A DNA stretch of 64,000 bases from Chloroflexota bacterium (GCA_019873625.1 JAIOAW010000010.1:1-64000); one strand, 5' to 3'; shown: positions 9,040-18,736, counted from the stretch's first letter. Program-made: numbers and translations. Notes: generated by a model not told the origin, from the letters alone.

Positions 9040-10266
9040 GTGGAGTCACAGCAGATCACGGGGCAACCATATGGAGGAGGTGATGCATCCGGGGAACCCG
9101 TTCACTCGATGAGCGATTTCCTAGAACAGGATTATTCCAGTCCTGTTCCCAAGCAGGGCGAGACCGTTGAAGGGATCATCGTCAGCAAAACGCCCACCGA
9201 AGTGATCGTGGATATCGGATGCAAATCCGAAGGGGTGGTTCCGGCTAGGGATTTGGAGCGGCTTGACCCCGAATTCCGCAGGAACCTCAAGGTTGGGGAT
9301 AAGGTTTACGTGACCGTCGTCCGGTCGCAAGACGCCGTCGGGAACATCGTCCTTTCTCTCTCTCGAGCCATGCTCGAAAGCGATTGGAAGCGCGCCCAAG
9401 CATTGCTCGAAAGCCAGGAGGCGTTTGACGGCAAGGTTTCGGGGGCTAACCGCGGCGGCTTGATCGTCCACGTGGGGCGCGTGCGAGGGTTTGTGCCGGC
9501 CTCTCAGGTGGCGAGCGTTCGCTTGAGCCGCAATGCGGATGATGCCGAGCGCGAAAAGGCCATGAGCGAACTGGTGGGGCGCACCATCCCCGTCAAGGTC
9601 ATCGAGTTGGATCGTCGGCGCAACCGCCTTATCCTTTCGGAGCGGGCGGCCTTGCGCGAGCGGCGCCAGGAGCGAAAGGAACGCCTCCTTTCAGAACTGA
9701 AAGAGGGCGACGTACGTAAGGGCGTCGTGAGCAGTTTGTGCGATTTTGGCGCCTTTATAGACTTGGGCGGGGCCGACGGGTTGGTGCACCTCTCGGAAAT
9801 CTCGTGGAGCCGCGTAACGCACCCGAGCCAAGTGCTCAAGGTGGGCGATGAGGTGGATGTGTACGTCTTGGGGGTGGATGCACAACGCCGGCGCATCGCT
9901 CTCAGCATCAAGCGCCTCAAGCCCGAACCCTGGAGCGAGGTCGAGAAGCGTTATCACATCGGCCAGATCGTCCGGGGGCGCATTACCAACATCACAGAGT
10001 TTGGCGCGTTTGCCCGCCTCGATGAGGATATCGAGGGCCTCATCCACATCTCGGAGCTTTCGGAACAGCACATCAATCATCCCAGCGAAGTCGTCCATGA
10101 AGGGCAAGAACTGGACCTGCGGGTGATCCGCATTGATGCGGCGAAACAGCGCTTGGGCCTTAGCCTGCGCAGGGTCACCGAGGAGCAGTATGAAGACTTT
10201 GATTGGGAAGCGACCGAAAATCTTGAGGGGGCGGAAGGCCTAGCCGAAGACGAAGACGAGCGTTAG
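9040..10266 (+). CDS. rpsA: 30S ribosomal protein S1-type, four S1 RNA-binding domains
   Basis: 408-residue RNA-binding protein with four consecutive S1 (OB-fold) domains, spanning roughly residues 38-106, 122-195, 209-278 and 294-365. The third and fourth contain GAFIDLGGADGLVHLSEISW and GAFARLDEDIEGLIHISE. The C-terminal tail is acidic. bS1 homologues help bind and unfold mRNA at the small ribosomal subunit. Four domains rather than six is usual outside Proteobacteria. The GTG at 9040 is chosen because GAGGAGAGG (9027-9035) precedes it closely and the promoter's predicted start near 9012 excludes the TTG at 9010. An internal ATG at 9109 has no well-spaced site. Confidence 0.9.
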   Translation: MESQQITGQPYGGGDASGEPVHSMSDFLEQDYSSPVPKQGETVEGIIVSKTPTEVIVDIGCKSEGVVPARDLERLDPEFRRNLKVGDKVYVTVVRSQDAVGNIVLSLSRAMLESDWKRAQALLESQEAFDGKVSGANRGGLIVHVGRVRGFVPASQVASVRLSRNADDAEREKAMSELVGRTIPVKVIELDRRRNRLILSERAALRERRQERKERLLSELKEGDVRKGVVSSLCDFGAFIDLGGADGLVHLSEISWSRVTHPSQVLKVGDEVDVYVLGVDAQRRRIALSIKRLKPEPWSEVEKRYHIGQIVRGRITNITEFGAFARLDEDIEGLIHISELSEQHINHPSEVVHEGQELDLRVIRIDAAKQRLGLSLRRVTEEQYEDFDWEATENLEGAEGLAEDEDER

Positions 10267-10563
10267 AGCCGAGGCTTCGGTTTGGGCCCGCGTTTGATAG
10301 GCGCCCTCCGTAGACAGCCCATCTGGATGGCGCCGGCGCCACTCGTCAGGGCCCCGAACAAGTCAGATATGTTTTGTGAACAGGTTTCGAACAGGGGCCC
10401 GCGTGGCGAAGCCACATGGCCCCTCGTTGCTTATAGAGGAATCAACGATAGCGCCCATGCAGGGCAAAAGGTGGGGCGCGGCCTCGTGGCGCCCACCCCA
10501 AGGCACTGTGTGGGTTTGGCCCGCACAGTGCACGATAGTAAAGTATGAAAGCAAGGTGAAACT
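10267..10563 (+). other. Intergenic leader between rpsA and clpC with three successive hairpins
   Basis: The 297-base gap holds no credible gene. Three inverted repeats follow one another: 10394-10423 (GGGGCC and GTGGC arms around GAA), 10470-10499 (GGTGGGGCGC with GCGCCCACCCC, one bulge) and 10503-10531 (12-bp stem GCACTGTGTGGG / CCCGCACAGTGC, TTTGG loop). The first may end rpsA transcription, though no clear T-tract follows. The last sits 32 bases before the clpC ATG. No CIRCE element or CtsR box is visible. Confidence 0.55.
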
Positions 10564-13053
10564 ATGGCTCCCAATTTCGAGCATTTTACCAAGACGGCGC
10601 GGCAGTCGCTGAGCCTGGCGCAGGAAGAGGCTCGGCGCCTGAATCACGCTTACATCGGCACCGAACACCTCCTCTTGGGGCTGATGCGCGAAGAGGAGGG
10701 GTTGGCGGCGCGGGTGCTCTCTGAAATGGGGCTAACGGTAACCCAACTGCGTATGGCCGTAGAGCGCATGGTGGGGAGCGGTGAGCGCGCGCCGATCTCC
10801 CTCCAACTTTCTGATCAGACCAAGCGCGTGATCGAACTGGCCATTGCCGAATCTCGCAAGCGAGGGCACCCCTTCATCGGCACGGAGCACCTCTTGATGG
10901 CTATGGTGCGCCTGCCCGATACGGTAGCGGCGGCCATCTTGCAGGCCCTGAACGTCAATTTGGACCTCATCTATCGCCGCCTTCAGCAGATGATGAACCA
11001 AGAGGTGGCCGGGGCCGGCCCCTTGCCTCAGCGGCGCGCGCGCCCCAAAGAGATGAACGCCAAGGGTGAGAAATCTCTGCTCGAACAGTTGAGCGTGGAT
11101 CTCACCGAGATGGCGCGCAACGGCGAACTGGACCCCGTCATCGGCCGGCAGACGGAAATCGAGCGGGTTATCCAAATCTTGGCGCGCCGCACCAAGAACA
11201 ACCCGGCGCTCATCGGCGAGCCGGGCGTCGGCAAGACGGCTATCGTCGAGGGATTGGCCCAGCGCATCGTAGCGGGCCAGGTGCCGCGAGACCTGCGCGA
11301 TAAGCGCTTGGTGCGCTTGGATGTGGGTTCGCTGGTGGCCGGCACGATGTACCGCGGCCAGTTCGAGGAGCGCCTCAAGAAGGTCATCGAAGAGATTACC
11401 TCCACTGAGACGGTGCTCTTTATTGACGAACTCCATATGCTCGTGGGGGCGGGGGCTGCGGGCAGTTCGATGGATGCCGCGAACATCCTGAAACCGGCCC
11501 TGGCGCGCGGCGAATTGCAGTGCATTGGGGCCACGACCTTGGATGAGTACCGCAAGCATATCGAAAGCGATGCCGCCTTAGAGCGCCGCTTCCAGCCCGT
11601 CCACGTGAACGAGCCGACGGTGGAAGAGACGCTGGCCATCTTGCGGGGCATTCGCTCGCGCTATGAAGAGCACCACGGCCTCACCATCACCGATGAGGCC
11701 CTGGAAGCGGCCGCGCGCCTGGCGGCGCGCTATGTGCCCGATCGCTTCTTGCCCGATAAGGCGATAGACTTGGTGGACGAGGCCGCCTCGCGCGTGCGCG
11801 TATTCAAGGTGCTCCACCCCGATGGGAAGACGAACATTTTGGATACGCTGCCCGTCCCCAAACAAGAGGAGGAGGACGATTTCGAGGCCGACTGGCTTTC
11901 GAACGCGGGAGACATCGCCGTGCCCTATTCCCTCGAGCAGTTCTCGCTGGATGCCAATGCCCCTGAGGAACCAACGGACCTCAAAGTGACGGCGGAGGAC
12001 ATCGCGGAGATCGTCTCGATGTGGACGGGCGTGCCCGTGGCGAGCATCGCCGAGGAAGAGTCCGTCCGCCTTTTGCGGATGGAGGAAGCGCTTCACAAGC
12101 GCATCGTCGGGCAAGAGGAGGCCATTCAGAGCCTCGCCCGCGCTGTGCGGCGCGCCCGCGCAGGCCTCAAAGATCCGCGTCGGCCCATCGGCTCCTTTAT
12201 CTTCCTTGGGCCGACGGGCGTCGGCAAGACGGAACTTGCCAAGGCCTTGGCCGAGTTTATGTTCGGCACGGAAGACGCCCTTCTACAGTTCGATATGTCC
12301 GAATTTATGGAGCGGCACACCGTCTCACGGTTGGTGGGCGCGCCTCCGGGCTATGTTGGCTACGAAGAGGCGGGCCAACTGACCGAGGCCATTCGCCGCC
12401 GGCCCTATTCGGTCATCTGCTTCGATGAAATCGAAAAGGCCCACCCCGATGCCTTCAATATGCTCTTGCAGATTATGGAGGACGGCCATCTTTCCGATGC
12501 CAAAGGCCGCCGGGTGGATTTCCGAAATACGATCATCATTATGACCTCGAACGTAGGGAGCGACGTCATCACGCGCGATACGGCGCTGGGCTTCCGCACG
12601 GCGCCTTCGCAAGAGGAGGAGCGCGACGCCTACAAAGAGATGAAGAGCAAACTCACGCGGGAACTCAAGCGCCTCTTCCGCCCCGAGTTCTTGAACCGCG
12701 TGGATGAGGTCGTCGTGTTCCACGCCTTGACGCGTGAGGACGTGGAAAAGATCATTGATATCCAACTGGAACGCGTGAACGAGCGCTTGAGCGAGCACGG
12801 CATCCGCCTCGCCTGCACGCGCGCGGCGCATGACCTCCTGATGCAGGAGGGGTTCGACCCGCAGTTCGGCGCCCGGCCGATGCGCCGCGCCATCCAGCGG
12901 CTGGTGGAGGACCCCTTGGCGGAAAAGATGTTGATGACCGAAATCCCCGCCGGCACCGTCATCACGGTGGATGCCGAGGGCGGGCGCATCGTCTTGCGGA
13001 TGCCGGAAGAGATCAACGAGCGCGAAACGCTCCTTTCCGGCGAGACGCGTTAG
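10564..13053 (+). CDS. clpC: ATP-dependent Clp protease ATP-binding subunit ClpC
   Basis: 829-residue Hsp100 AAA+ unfoldase that feeds substrates to ClpP in the cytoplasm. Order of parts: double Clp_N repeat (residues 1-150, [20 protein letters not shown] and IGTEHLL twice), first AAA+ domain with Walker A GEPGVGKT at 218-225, a middle coiled region, and a second AAA+ domain with GPTGVGKT from residue 549 followed by the ClpB D2-small domain. The middle domain is the short ClpC kind, not the long ClpB propeller. The stop is one base from the radA start, so the two form an operon, as in many Gram-positive bacteria; the usual ctsR-mcsAB genes are absent. The ATG follows a leader of hairpins with only a weak AAGGTGAA site. 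Confidence 0.95.
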   Translation: MAPNFEHFTKTARQSLSLAQEEARRLNHAYIGTEHLLLGLMREEEGLAARVLSEMGLTVTQLRMAVERMVGSGERAPISLQLSDQTKRVIELAIAESRKRGHPFIGTEHLLMAMVRLPDTVAAAILQALNVNLDLIYRRLQQMMNQEVAGAGPLPQRRARPKEMNAKGEKSLLEQLSVDLTEMARNGELDPVIGRQTEIERVIQILARRTKNNPALIGEPGVGKTAIVEGLAQRIVAGQVPRDLRDKRLVRLDVGSLVAGTMYRGQFEERLKKVIEEITSTETVLFIDELHMLVGAGAAGSSMDAANILKPALARGELQCIGATTLDEYRKHIESDAALERRFQPVHVNEPTVEETLAILRGIRSRYEEHHGLTITDEALEAAARLAARYVPDRFLPDKAIDLVDEAASRVRVFKVLHPDGKTNILDTLPVPKQEEEDDFEADWLSNAGDIAVPYSLEQFSLDANAPEEPTDLKVTAEDIAEIVSMWTGVPVASIAEEESVRLLRMEEALHKRIVGQEEAIQSLARAVRRARAGLKDPRRPIGSFIFLGPTGVGKTELAKALAEFMFGTEDALLQFDMSEFMERHTVSRLVGAPPGYVGYEEAGQLTEAIRRRPYSVICFDEIEKAHPDAFNMLLQIMEDGHLSDAKGRRVDFRNTIIIMTSNVGSDVITRDTALGFRTAPSQEEERDAYKEMKSKLTRELKRLFRPEFLNRVDEVVVFHALTREDVEKIIDIQLERVNERLSEHGIRLACTRAAHDLLMQEGFDPQFGARPMRRAIQRLVEDPLAEKMLMTEIPAGTVITVDAEGGRIVLRMPEEINERETLLSGETR

Positions 13054-13054
13054 G

Positions 13055-14431
13055 ATGGCCAAGCCTCGCACGCGCTTTGTGTGCCAACAGTGCGGCGCGA
13101 CGCAAGTGCGCTGGATGGGCCGCTGCCCCGAATGCGGCGCGTGGAACGCGATGGTGGAACAGGTTATCGAGGAACCGCCATCGCGTTCCTCTTTGCGCGC
13201 GAGTAGGGGAACGGTCGTCGCCCCGGCCAAGGCCCAGCCCTTGGCGGCCCTTTCTACCGAGGGCGAAAAACGGCTGCCCATCCCTATGGAGGAATTGAGC
13301 CGCGTTTTGGGAGGGGGGCTTGTGCCGGGCAGTGTAACGCTAGTGGGCGGAGACCCCGGCATCGGCAAGAGCACGCTCCTTTTGCAGTTGGCGGGCCTTA
13401 TGGGGCGCGAAGGGGCGCCGGCCCTTTACGTCTCCGGCGAGGAATCTCCCCAACAAATCAAGATGCGCGCTGAACGGTTGGGCATCGCTAACCCACATCT
13501 CTACGTCTTGGCGGAGACGAGCCTGGAGCCGATCTTGTCGCAGATCGAAGACCTCCGCCCTGGCCTGGCCGTCATAGATTCCGTACAGGCCATCTTCTCC
13601 GAAGAGTTCACCTCCTCGGCGGGGAGCATTACCCAGGTGCGCGAGTGCGCAGCGGCCATCTTGCGCCTGGCCAAGGCTATGGGCGTGCCGACCTTTCTCG
13701 TGGGGCACGTCACCAAAGCGGGGCACATCGCCGGGCCGCGTGTGCTGGAGCACATCGTGGATACGGTGCTCTACCTGGAAGGGGAGCGCTACCACGCCTA
13801 TCGCTTGTTGCGCAGCGTCAAAAATCGCTTCGGCTCCACGAACGAGGTGGGCGTGTTCGAGATGAGCGATCGCGGCCTGTTGGAGGTGACCAACCCCTCG
13901 CGCGTGTTCCTGGAAGAGCGCCTGGCCCACGCCACGGGGTCCGCCGTGGCCGTGACGATGGAAGGGACGCGCCCCATCCTGGTGGAGGTGCAGGCTTTGG
14001 TCAGCCCGGCGGGGGAGGTGCCCCGCCGCACCTGCAATGGCGTGGATTTCAACCGCCTCCTCCTCTTGACGGCTGTCCTTTCCAAGCGCGTGGGCCTGCG
14101 CTTGGGCGAGCAGGATATCTTTGTGAACGTCGTGGGGGGCCTGCGCGTCTTCGAACCGGCGGTGGACCTCGCCGTGGCCATGGCCATTGCCTCATCCTAC
14201 TATAACCGCCCCGCGGCCGAAGATTTGGCCATCTTTGGCGAAGTGGGGCTGGCCGGGGAACTGCGCAGCGTAAGCCAGAGCGACCGCCGCCTGCGGGAGG
14301 CGGCCAAACTGGGCTTTACGCGCTGCTTGATGCCCCGCACGCGCGACGGCTTCCCTCACCTCGAGGGGACGACACCCCTCTTGGCGCGCACCCTGGCCGA
14401 GGCCGTGGCCATGGGCCTCGAACCCCAATAA
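13055..14431 (+). CDS. radA: DNA repair protein RadA (Sms)
   Basis: 458-residue RecA-like branch-migration ATPase. It begins with a four-cysteine zinc finger (FVCQQCGA, then RCPECGAW), followed by a RecA-type ATPase with Walker A GDPGIGKST from residue 100 or so, the RadA-specific KNRFGSTNEVGVFEM motif, and a C-terminal Lon-protease-like domain (MEGTRPILVEVQALV onwards). RadA processes recombination intermediates, acting as a helicase loaded at D-loops. Start ATG 13055 is one base after the clpC stop, so translation is probably coupled. The frame is open further upstream inside clpC, but the zinc finger beginning at MAKPRTRFVCQQCG fits the usual N-terminus. Confidence 0.95.
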   Translation: MAKPRTRFVCQQCGATQVRWMGRCPECGAWNAMVEQVIEEPPSRSSLRASRGTVVAPAKAQPLAALSTEGEKRLPIPMEELSRVLGGGLVPGSVTLVGGDPGIGKSTLLLQLAGLMGREGAPALYVSGEESPQQIKMRAERLGIANPHLYVLAETSLEPILSQIEDLRPGLAVIDSVQAIFSEEFTSSAGSITQVRECAAAILRLAKAMGVPTFLVGHVTKAGHIAGPRVLEHIVDTVLYLEGERYHAYRLLRSVKNRFGSTNEVGVFEMSDRGLLEVTNPSRVFLEERLAHATGSAVAVTMEGTRPILVEVQALVSPAGEVPRRTCNGVDFNRLLLLTAVLSKRVGLRLGEQDIFVNVVGGLRVFEPAVDLAVAMAIASSYYNRPAAEDLAIFGEVGLAGELRSVSQSDRRLREAAKLGFTRCLMPRTRDGFPHLEGTTPLLARTLAEAVAMGLEPQ

Positions 14432-14448
14432 CCCTCCCATCTCCGGAG

Positions 14449-14487
14449 CGCGGGCCTCCCGGCCCGCGATACGAGGCGAGCGCCTCG
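14449..14487. repeat. Tandem palindromes between convergent radA and yggT
   Basis: Two perfect hairpins in a row: CGCGGGCC / GGCCCGCG with a TCCC loop (14449-14468), then CGAGGCG / CGCCTCG (14472-14487). There is no T-tract. They may terminate the convergent transcripts or belong to a dispersed REP-like family. Confidence 0.5.
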
Positions 14488-14504
14488 CGCCCTAGACATC
14501 TCCC

Positions 14505-14768
14505 TTATGCAAACCTCCCAATGAGGGTGAGGAGCACCCTCTCCGCCACCGAGATGAGGAGGAGCGCGATGATGGGCGAGATATCCAGCCCGCCGATGGA
14601 GGGCACCAGCCGGCGGATCGGCCCCATAATCGGCTCGGTGATCTCGATGATGAAACGAGCGAAGCGGTTGCGGGGGTTGATGGGCATCCACGAGAGGAAG
14701 ACGCGGATGAGGATGGCGATGTTGAGCACTCGCGCCAGCACTATGATGATATAGTAGGCAACTTTCAT
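14505..14768 (-). CDS. yggT: YggT family membrane protein
   Basis: 87-residue inner-membrane protein with two hydrophobic helices separated by a polar segment, the layout of one YggT repeat: VLNIAILIRVFLSWMPINP, then ITEPIMGPIRRLVPSIGGLDISPIIALLLI. The LSW and EPIMGPIRR..P motifs are the family signature. YggT proteins are linked by context to division and osmotic stability; no biochemical role is established. The ATG at 14768 overlaps the proC stop by 4 bases (ATGA), fixing the start. It is the last gene of a coupled group with yggS and proC, a widely conserved neighbourhood. Confidence 0.9.
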   Translation of the reverse strand: MKVAYYIIIVLARVLNIAILIRVFLSWMPINPRNRFARFIIEITEPIMGPIRRLVPSIGGLDISPIIALLLISVAERVLLTLIGRFA

Positions 14769-15595
14769 AACTTCTTCGTCTCCCCTAGGCGGCGTGCTTT
14801 GAGAAAGGCGGCCATCACCGCCCGCGCCACGGTGGCGCGGAAGGCCCCCTCCTCCAGCACCTGGAGCGCCTCGGCTGTGGTGCCGCCGGGCGAAGTCACG
14901 CGGTTGCGCAGGATGGCCGGGTGCAGGCCCGTCTCGCGCATATAGAGGGCCGAGCCGATGACCGTCTGCAAAGCGAGTTCCTCGGCGATGGGCCGGGCAA
15001 ACCCCATCCATACACCCGCCTCGATGAGCGCCTCGATAAAGAGAAAGACGTACGCCGGCCCTGAGCCACTTAGGGCGGTGGCCATATCAATATCTTCTTC
15101 CTTTTCCACATAGACCTCTCGCCCCAAGGCTCCCAAGATGGCCTTCGCCTGGGCGCGCTGGCCCTCTGCCACGGCGGGCGTTGCCGTCCACACCGAAATG
15201 CCCTGGCCGATCTGCCCGGGCGTGTTGGGCATGGCGCGCACGATGGCCTCGATGCCCAGCCCACGGCGCAGGGTTTCGAGGGTGGCGCCGGCCACGATGG
15301 AAAGGACGAGCGCATCGGTGCGGACGCGCCCGGCTAGGCTGGCCATAGCCTGGCCTAGCACCTGCGGCTTGACGGCCAGTAGGACGATGGGCGCCCCGCG
15401 CACGGCCTCGGCGTTTTCGGCGCAGGCACGCACGCCGAGGGTTTGGGTGAGCGTTTGGCGGCGCTCGGCCATCGGCTCGCCCACCGTAATGTCACTGGGC
15501 TGGCACAACCCCTGCCGCAGCATCCCGTGAATCAGGGCCTCTCCCATCACGCCCCCGCCGATGAGGGCAATGGGCGTGCTCACTTCGCTTGTCAT
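14765..15595 (-). CDS. proC: Pyrroline-5-carboxylate reductase
   Basis: 276-residue cytoplasmic enzyme that reduces 1-pyrroline-5-carboxylate to L-proline with NAD(P)H, the last step of proline synthesis. The N-terminal Rossmann fold shows ALIGGGVMGEALI, then VLLAVKPQVLGQ and VRAMPNTPGQIGQG. The helical C-terminal dimerisation domain carries the catalytic signature ALSGSGPAYVFLFIEAL and VTSPGGTTAEALQVLEEG. Its length is typical for the family. Four-base overlaps with yggS upstream and yggT downstream indicate translational coupling. No other proline gene is close by. Confidence 0.95.
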   Translation of the reverse strand: MTSEVSTPIALIGGGVMGEALIHGMLRQGLCQPSDITVGEPMAERRQTLTQTLGVRACAENAEAVRGAPIVLLAVKPQVLGQAMASLAGRVRTDALVLSIVAGATLETLRRGLGIEAIVRAMPNTPGQIGQGISVWTATPAVAEGQRAQAKAILGALGREVYVEKEEDIDMATALSGSGPAYVFLFIEALIEAGVWMGFARPIAEELALQTVIGSALYMRETGLHPAILRNRVTSPGGTTAEALQVLEEGAFRATVARAVMAAFLKARRLGETKKL

Positions 15596-16362
15596 TGTTT
15601 GCTTCCTCCCTCAAGGGGTTTTTGTTCCGAAGGCCTGGGGCCAAAGATGGCCCGGCCAATGCGCACCATCGTGGCACCCTCCTCGATGGCGACCTCAAAG
15701 TCATCCGTCATACCCATAGAGAGATGATCCCACGGGCTGAAGGGATGCTCCTGGCGCAAGAGGTCGCGGATCTCGCGCAGGCGCCGAAAGAACGGCCTAG
15801 CCCCCTCCGGCTCGGGCACGATGGGCGCCACGGTCATCAATCCGCGCACCTCAAGGTGGGCGAATTGCGCCAAGGGCGCCACTTCTTGGTGCAAGAACGC
15901 CTCCAGGGTCGCCTCGTCCCAAGCGGGGTAGCCCGCCTTGGTCGGCTCGCCGGAGACGTTCAATTCCAAAAGGATGGGCAGGCGTTTGCCAAGTTCCCCT
16001 GCAAAGCGATCCAGCCGCGTGGCCAACCGCAGCGAATCCACCGAGTGGACAAAATCCATTGCCTCGGCCACGGGGCGCGCCTTGCGGCTCTGCACACGGC
16101 CGATCATATGCCACAGCGGGGGATCTTGTTGAAAGGCAGGGCGCAGATGCACCAGTTTGCCCTCTGCCTCTTCGATGCGGTTCTCGCCAAAGTGCCGCAG
16201 GCCGCATTGATAGGCTGCGATGATCTCGCCGAGCGTTCGCTCTTTGGTAACGGCCACGAGGGTAACCTCTCGCCAATTGCGCCCGGCGCGAGCGCAGGCC
16301 CAGGCAATGCGCCGTTCGACCTCGTTCAGGTTGGCTCGAATCGTATGATACATTTCCGACAT
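15592..16362 (-). CDS. yggS: YggS-type pyridoxal 5'-phosphate homeostasis protein
   Basis: 256-residue single-domain PLP-binding protein of the YggS/PLPBP family (alanine racemase-like N-terminal barrel). It acts in vitamin B6 and amino acid balance without known catalysis. Visible are the Schiff-base lysine in LVAVTKERTLGEI, GLRHFGENRIEEAEGK, WHMIGRVQSRKARPV, LELNVSGEPTKAGYP and the phosphate-binding LSMGMTDDFEVAIEEGATMVRIG. The gene starts 6 bases after pgeF ends and overlaps proC by 4 bases, the common yggS-proC-yggT arrangement. Confidence 0.94.
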   Translation of the reverse strand: MSEMYHTIRANLNEVERRIAWACARAGRNWREVTLVAVTKERTLGEIIAAYQCGLRHFGENRIEEAEGKLVHLRPAFQQDPPLWHMIGRVQSRKARPVAEAMDFVHSVDSLRLATRLDRFAGELGKRLPILLELNVSGEPTKAGYPAWDEATLEAFLHQEVAPLAQFAHLEVRGLMTVAPIVPEPEGARPFFRRLREIRDLLRQEHPFSPWDHLSMGMTDDFEVAIEEGATMVRIGRAIFGPRPSEQKPLEGGSKQ

Positions 16363-16368
16363 AGAGGC

Positions 16369-17142
16369 TCACCCTCCCGCGACGATGAGCGCGGCAAAGC
16401 GCCCCGTGCGCCCGCCATCGCCCCGGTGAGAAAAGTAAAGGTCTCGGCGGCAACGCGTGCAGATGGCCGCCGGCTCGATTTCGCCTACGCCCACCGCGCG
16501 AAGTTGGGCGGCGTTTGCCTCCCATAGGTCAAAATGGGCCTTGCCATCGGCCCCCGCGCGGAGGAGGTGATCCATCTGGGGGAAGGCTTGGCGCACGGCG
16601 GAGACGACTTCTGGCCCGATTTCGAAACAGCACGGCCCGATGGAAGGGCCGATGCACGCGATGATCTGGTCGGTGCGGCAATGCGCTGCCTCGGCCATCG
16701 CTAGCGCCGCCTTGGCGGCGACGCGGGCCAGGGTCCCTCGCCAGCCAGCATGGGCAATGCCCACGACCCCAGGGCCGGCAAGCAGGATGGGCACGCAATC
16801 CGCATAGCGCTGAAGGAGGGCAAGGCCCTTTTCCGTAGTAAAGAGCGCGTCCGCCACGCCCACCACGCGCCCGCCATCCTCTGCGCGGGCGCGCACCACG
16901 CGGCAACCGTGCACCTGCCGTCCGCTCACCACGCGGTCCGCCCCCAGCCCTAGGGCAGCATAGATGGCGGCATGGTTGGCCTCTACGCAGGCGGGGTCGT
17001 CTCCTACCGTGTGGCCCACGTTGAGCGAGGCAAACGGCCCCTGGCTGTGCCCGCCCAGCCGGGTAAAGACGGCATGCGGCACCCCTCGGGCGGCAAGCGC
17101 CTCAAAACAGTCAAAAGGCGGCGGCCCCTCGTGGTGGATCAC
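16369..17142 (-). CDS. pgeF: PgeF/YfiH family purine nucleoside phosphorylase-polyphenol oxidase
   Basis: 257-residue copper/zinc-binding protein of the YfiH (LACC1-like) family. Members show purine nucleoside phosphorylase and adenosine deaminase activity; in E. coli PgeF removes misincorporated L-Ser from peptidoglycan precursors. Family motifs seen: FTRLGGHSQGPFASLN, SGRQVHG, YADCVPILL, GIAHAGWRGT and IGPSIGPCCFEIG, carrying the metal-binding His and Cys residues. The GTG at 17142 is chosen because it overlaps the stop of the upstream radical SAM gene as GTGA; the open frame runs 18 codons further upstream without a better start. Confidence 0.9.
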   Translation of the reverse strand: MIHHEGPPPFDCFEALAARGVPHAVFTRLGGHSQGPFASLNVGHTVGDDPACVEANHAAIYAALGLGADRVVSGRQVHGCRVVRARAEDGGRVVGVADALFTTEKGLALLQRYADCVPILLAGPGVVGIAHAGWRGTLARVAAKAALAMAEAAHCRTDQIIACIGPSIGPCCFEIGPEVVSAVRQAFPQMDHLLRAGADGKAHFDLWEANAAQLRAVGVGEIEPAAICTRCRRDLYFSHRGDGGRTGRFAALIVAGG

Positions 17143-18707
17143 CCTGCCTTCTCCCCTCCCTGAGCGGCGGGCGCGCCCAATTGGATGAATTCCCACGGCA
17201 GGGGTGCGCCCTCCGGGCGTGCGCGGAGGTAGTCATCCATCGCTAGGCCGGCGCGTGCTATAGCCTGAGCCAAACCGCGCGTTGTGGGCACTGGGAGGGA
17301 GGCCAACACTTCGCCCACGCGGCGATCTCCACGGGCGAGCACGCCCTGCAAGCGCGCTTCGGAGAGGCCCTCGGCGCGAAAGATCACGTGCAAGGCGCGG
17401 CAGCCTTCGCGCAAGCGCGCTATCCGCGCCTCGAGCACCTCAGCGGGGGCCATCGCCTCGCGTTGGTAGGGCGTATGCGCCTTGGGCACAAAGGGCGTTA
17501 CGTTCACCACCACCTCGCGTTGAAAGATGTGCACGACCTCGCTCACCACCTGCACGATGGCCTCGATGTCCTCATCCGTTTCGCCGGGGAGGCCGATCAT
17601 AAAATAGAGTTTCAGCGAGGCAAAGCGCCCCCGCGCGGCCTCGGCCGCATAAAGGATATGCTCGTGGCTCACCCCTTTGCGGATGGCGCGCCGCAGGCGT
17701 TCCGAGCCGGCCTCTGGCGCCAGCGTCAACGAACGTGAGCCGCTCTCGGCGAGCGCGTCGAGTAGAACCATCGGCAAAGGGTGCACCCTGAGCGATGAGA
17801 CCGAGATCGCCGCGCCCATCTCGCGCAGGCGCGCCACGAGCGCCTCAATCTGCGAGTAATCGGATACCGCCGCCCCTACCAAACCGATTTTGGGGAGGTA
17901 TCGCAATCCCTCCTGGGCCTGGGCAAGGATGCTCTCCAGGCTGCGTTCGCGCATAGGGCGGTACCACTGCCCCGCCAGGCAGAAGCGGCACCCTCGCAGG
18001 CACCCCCGCGAGATTTCGATGAGGAACATATCGCCGAATTCGGCGCGCGGCGCGATGATGCGCGTGGCGGCAGGGAACTCGTCGAGATTTTCCAGCCAGA
18101 GCCTCTGCACAGGTCGGTGCCCATCGTGAAGGGCGCCCACGTATACGCCGGGCAGGGCCGCCAGGGCCTCGAGCGTTTCGGCGCGGCGGCGCGCCCACCC
18201 CGCGCGGAACACCTCCACCAGTGCCCCCAGAATCGGCTCTGCCTCGCCGATGACGATCGCATCGGCTATCGGCGCGAGGGGCAAAGGGTTCGCCGAAACG
18301 GCCGGCCCCCCCAAGAGGATGAGCGGATCGCCCTCTTGGCGCTCTTCAGCGCGAACGGGCACGGGCACGCGCCGGAGCATAGCCACCACGTTGACATAAT
18401 CCATCTCAAAGGGCACCGAGATGGCCAAAACTGCCGCTTCGCGCACGGGCTTTTGCGATTCGACCGTGAGGAGCGGTGCATTTGGGGGGAGCGGCTGGTC
18501 GAACCAGGCAAACGTGCGTTCGCACGCCACGCCGGGCAGGGCGTTCAGCCCACGGTATAGGGTGTGCACAGCCAGGCTGGACATCCCCACGGCATAACTG
18601 TTCGGGTAAGCCAGGACGATGGGCAGCCGCCCGCCCCAATCTCGCACGATGGCGCCCCGTTCGGTGGCCAGGAACTGACGGGCCGTAACGATATGGGGCC
18701 AATCCAT
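17139..18707 (-). CDS. B12-binding-type radical SAM protein
   Basis: 522-residue radical SAM enzyme with an N-terminal cobalamin-binding-like Rossmann region (IVLAYPNSYAVGMSSLAVHTLY, then LILLGGPAVSANPLPLAPIADA and VIGEAEPIL). The central barrel carries the cluster motif CLRGCRFC in FLIEISRGCLRGCRFCLAGQ. Downstream are LTLAPEAGSERLRRAI and MIGLPGETDEDIEAI, as in the TIGR03960-like group of uncharacterised radical SAM proteins. Substrate unknown. The ATG at 18707 has GAGGAG about eight bases upstream; the frame extends 10 codons further to a TTG without a site. It overlaps pgeF by 4 bases and leads the pgeF-yggS-proC-yggT group. Confidence 0.85.
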   Translation of the reverse strand: MDWPHIVTARQFLATERGAIVRDWGGRLPIVLAYPNSYAVGMSSLAVHTLYRGLNALPGVACERTFAWFDQPLPPNAPLLTVESQKPVREAAVLAISVPFEMDYVNVVAMLRRVPVPVRAEERQEGDPLILLGGPAVSANPLPLAPIADAIVIGEAEPILGALVEVFRAGWARRRAETLEALAALPGVYVGALHDGHRPVQRLWLENLDEFPAATRIIAPRAEFGDMFLIEISRGCLRGCRFCLAGQWYRPMRERSLESILAQAQEGLRYLPKIGLVGAAVSDYSQIEALVARLREMGAAISVSSLRVHPLPMVLLDALAESGSRSLTLAPEAGSERLRRAIRKGVSHEHILYAAEAARGRFASLKLYFMIGLPGETDEDIEAIVQVVSEVVHIFQREVVVNVTPFVPKAHTPYQREAMAPAEVLEARIARLREGCRALHVIFRAEGLSEARLQGVLARGDRRVGEVLASLPVPTTRGLAQAIARAGLAMDDYLRARPEGAPLPWEFIQLGAPAAQGGEKAG

Positions 18708-18736
18708 GCGCGCTGCTCCTCGGGCGTGTGGCGTCA

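Noticed and set aside
10503-10531. CIRCE (HrcA) operator before clpC
   Set aside because: CIRCE is TTAGCACTC-N9-GAGTGCTAA; this stem is longer, GC-rich and has a 5-base loop.
10282-10548. 88-codon frame in the clpC leader
   Set aside because: It is composed of the three hairpins, has no family match and no convincing ribosome binding site.
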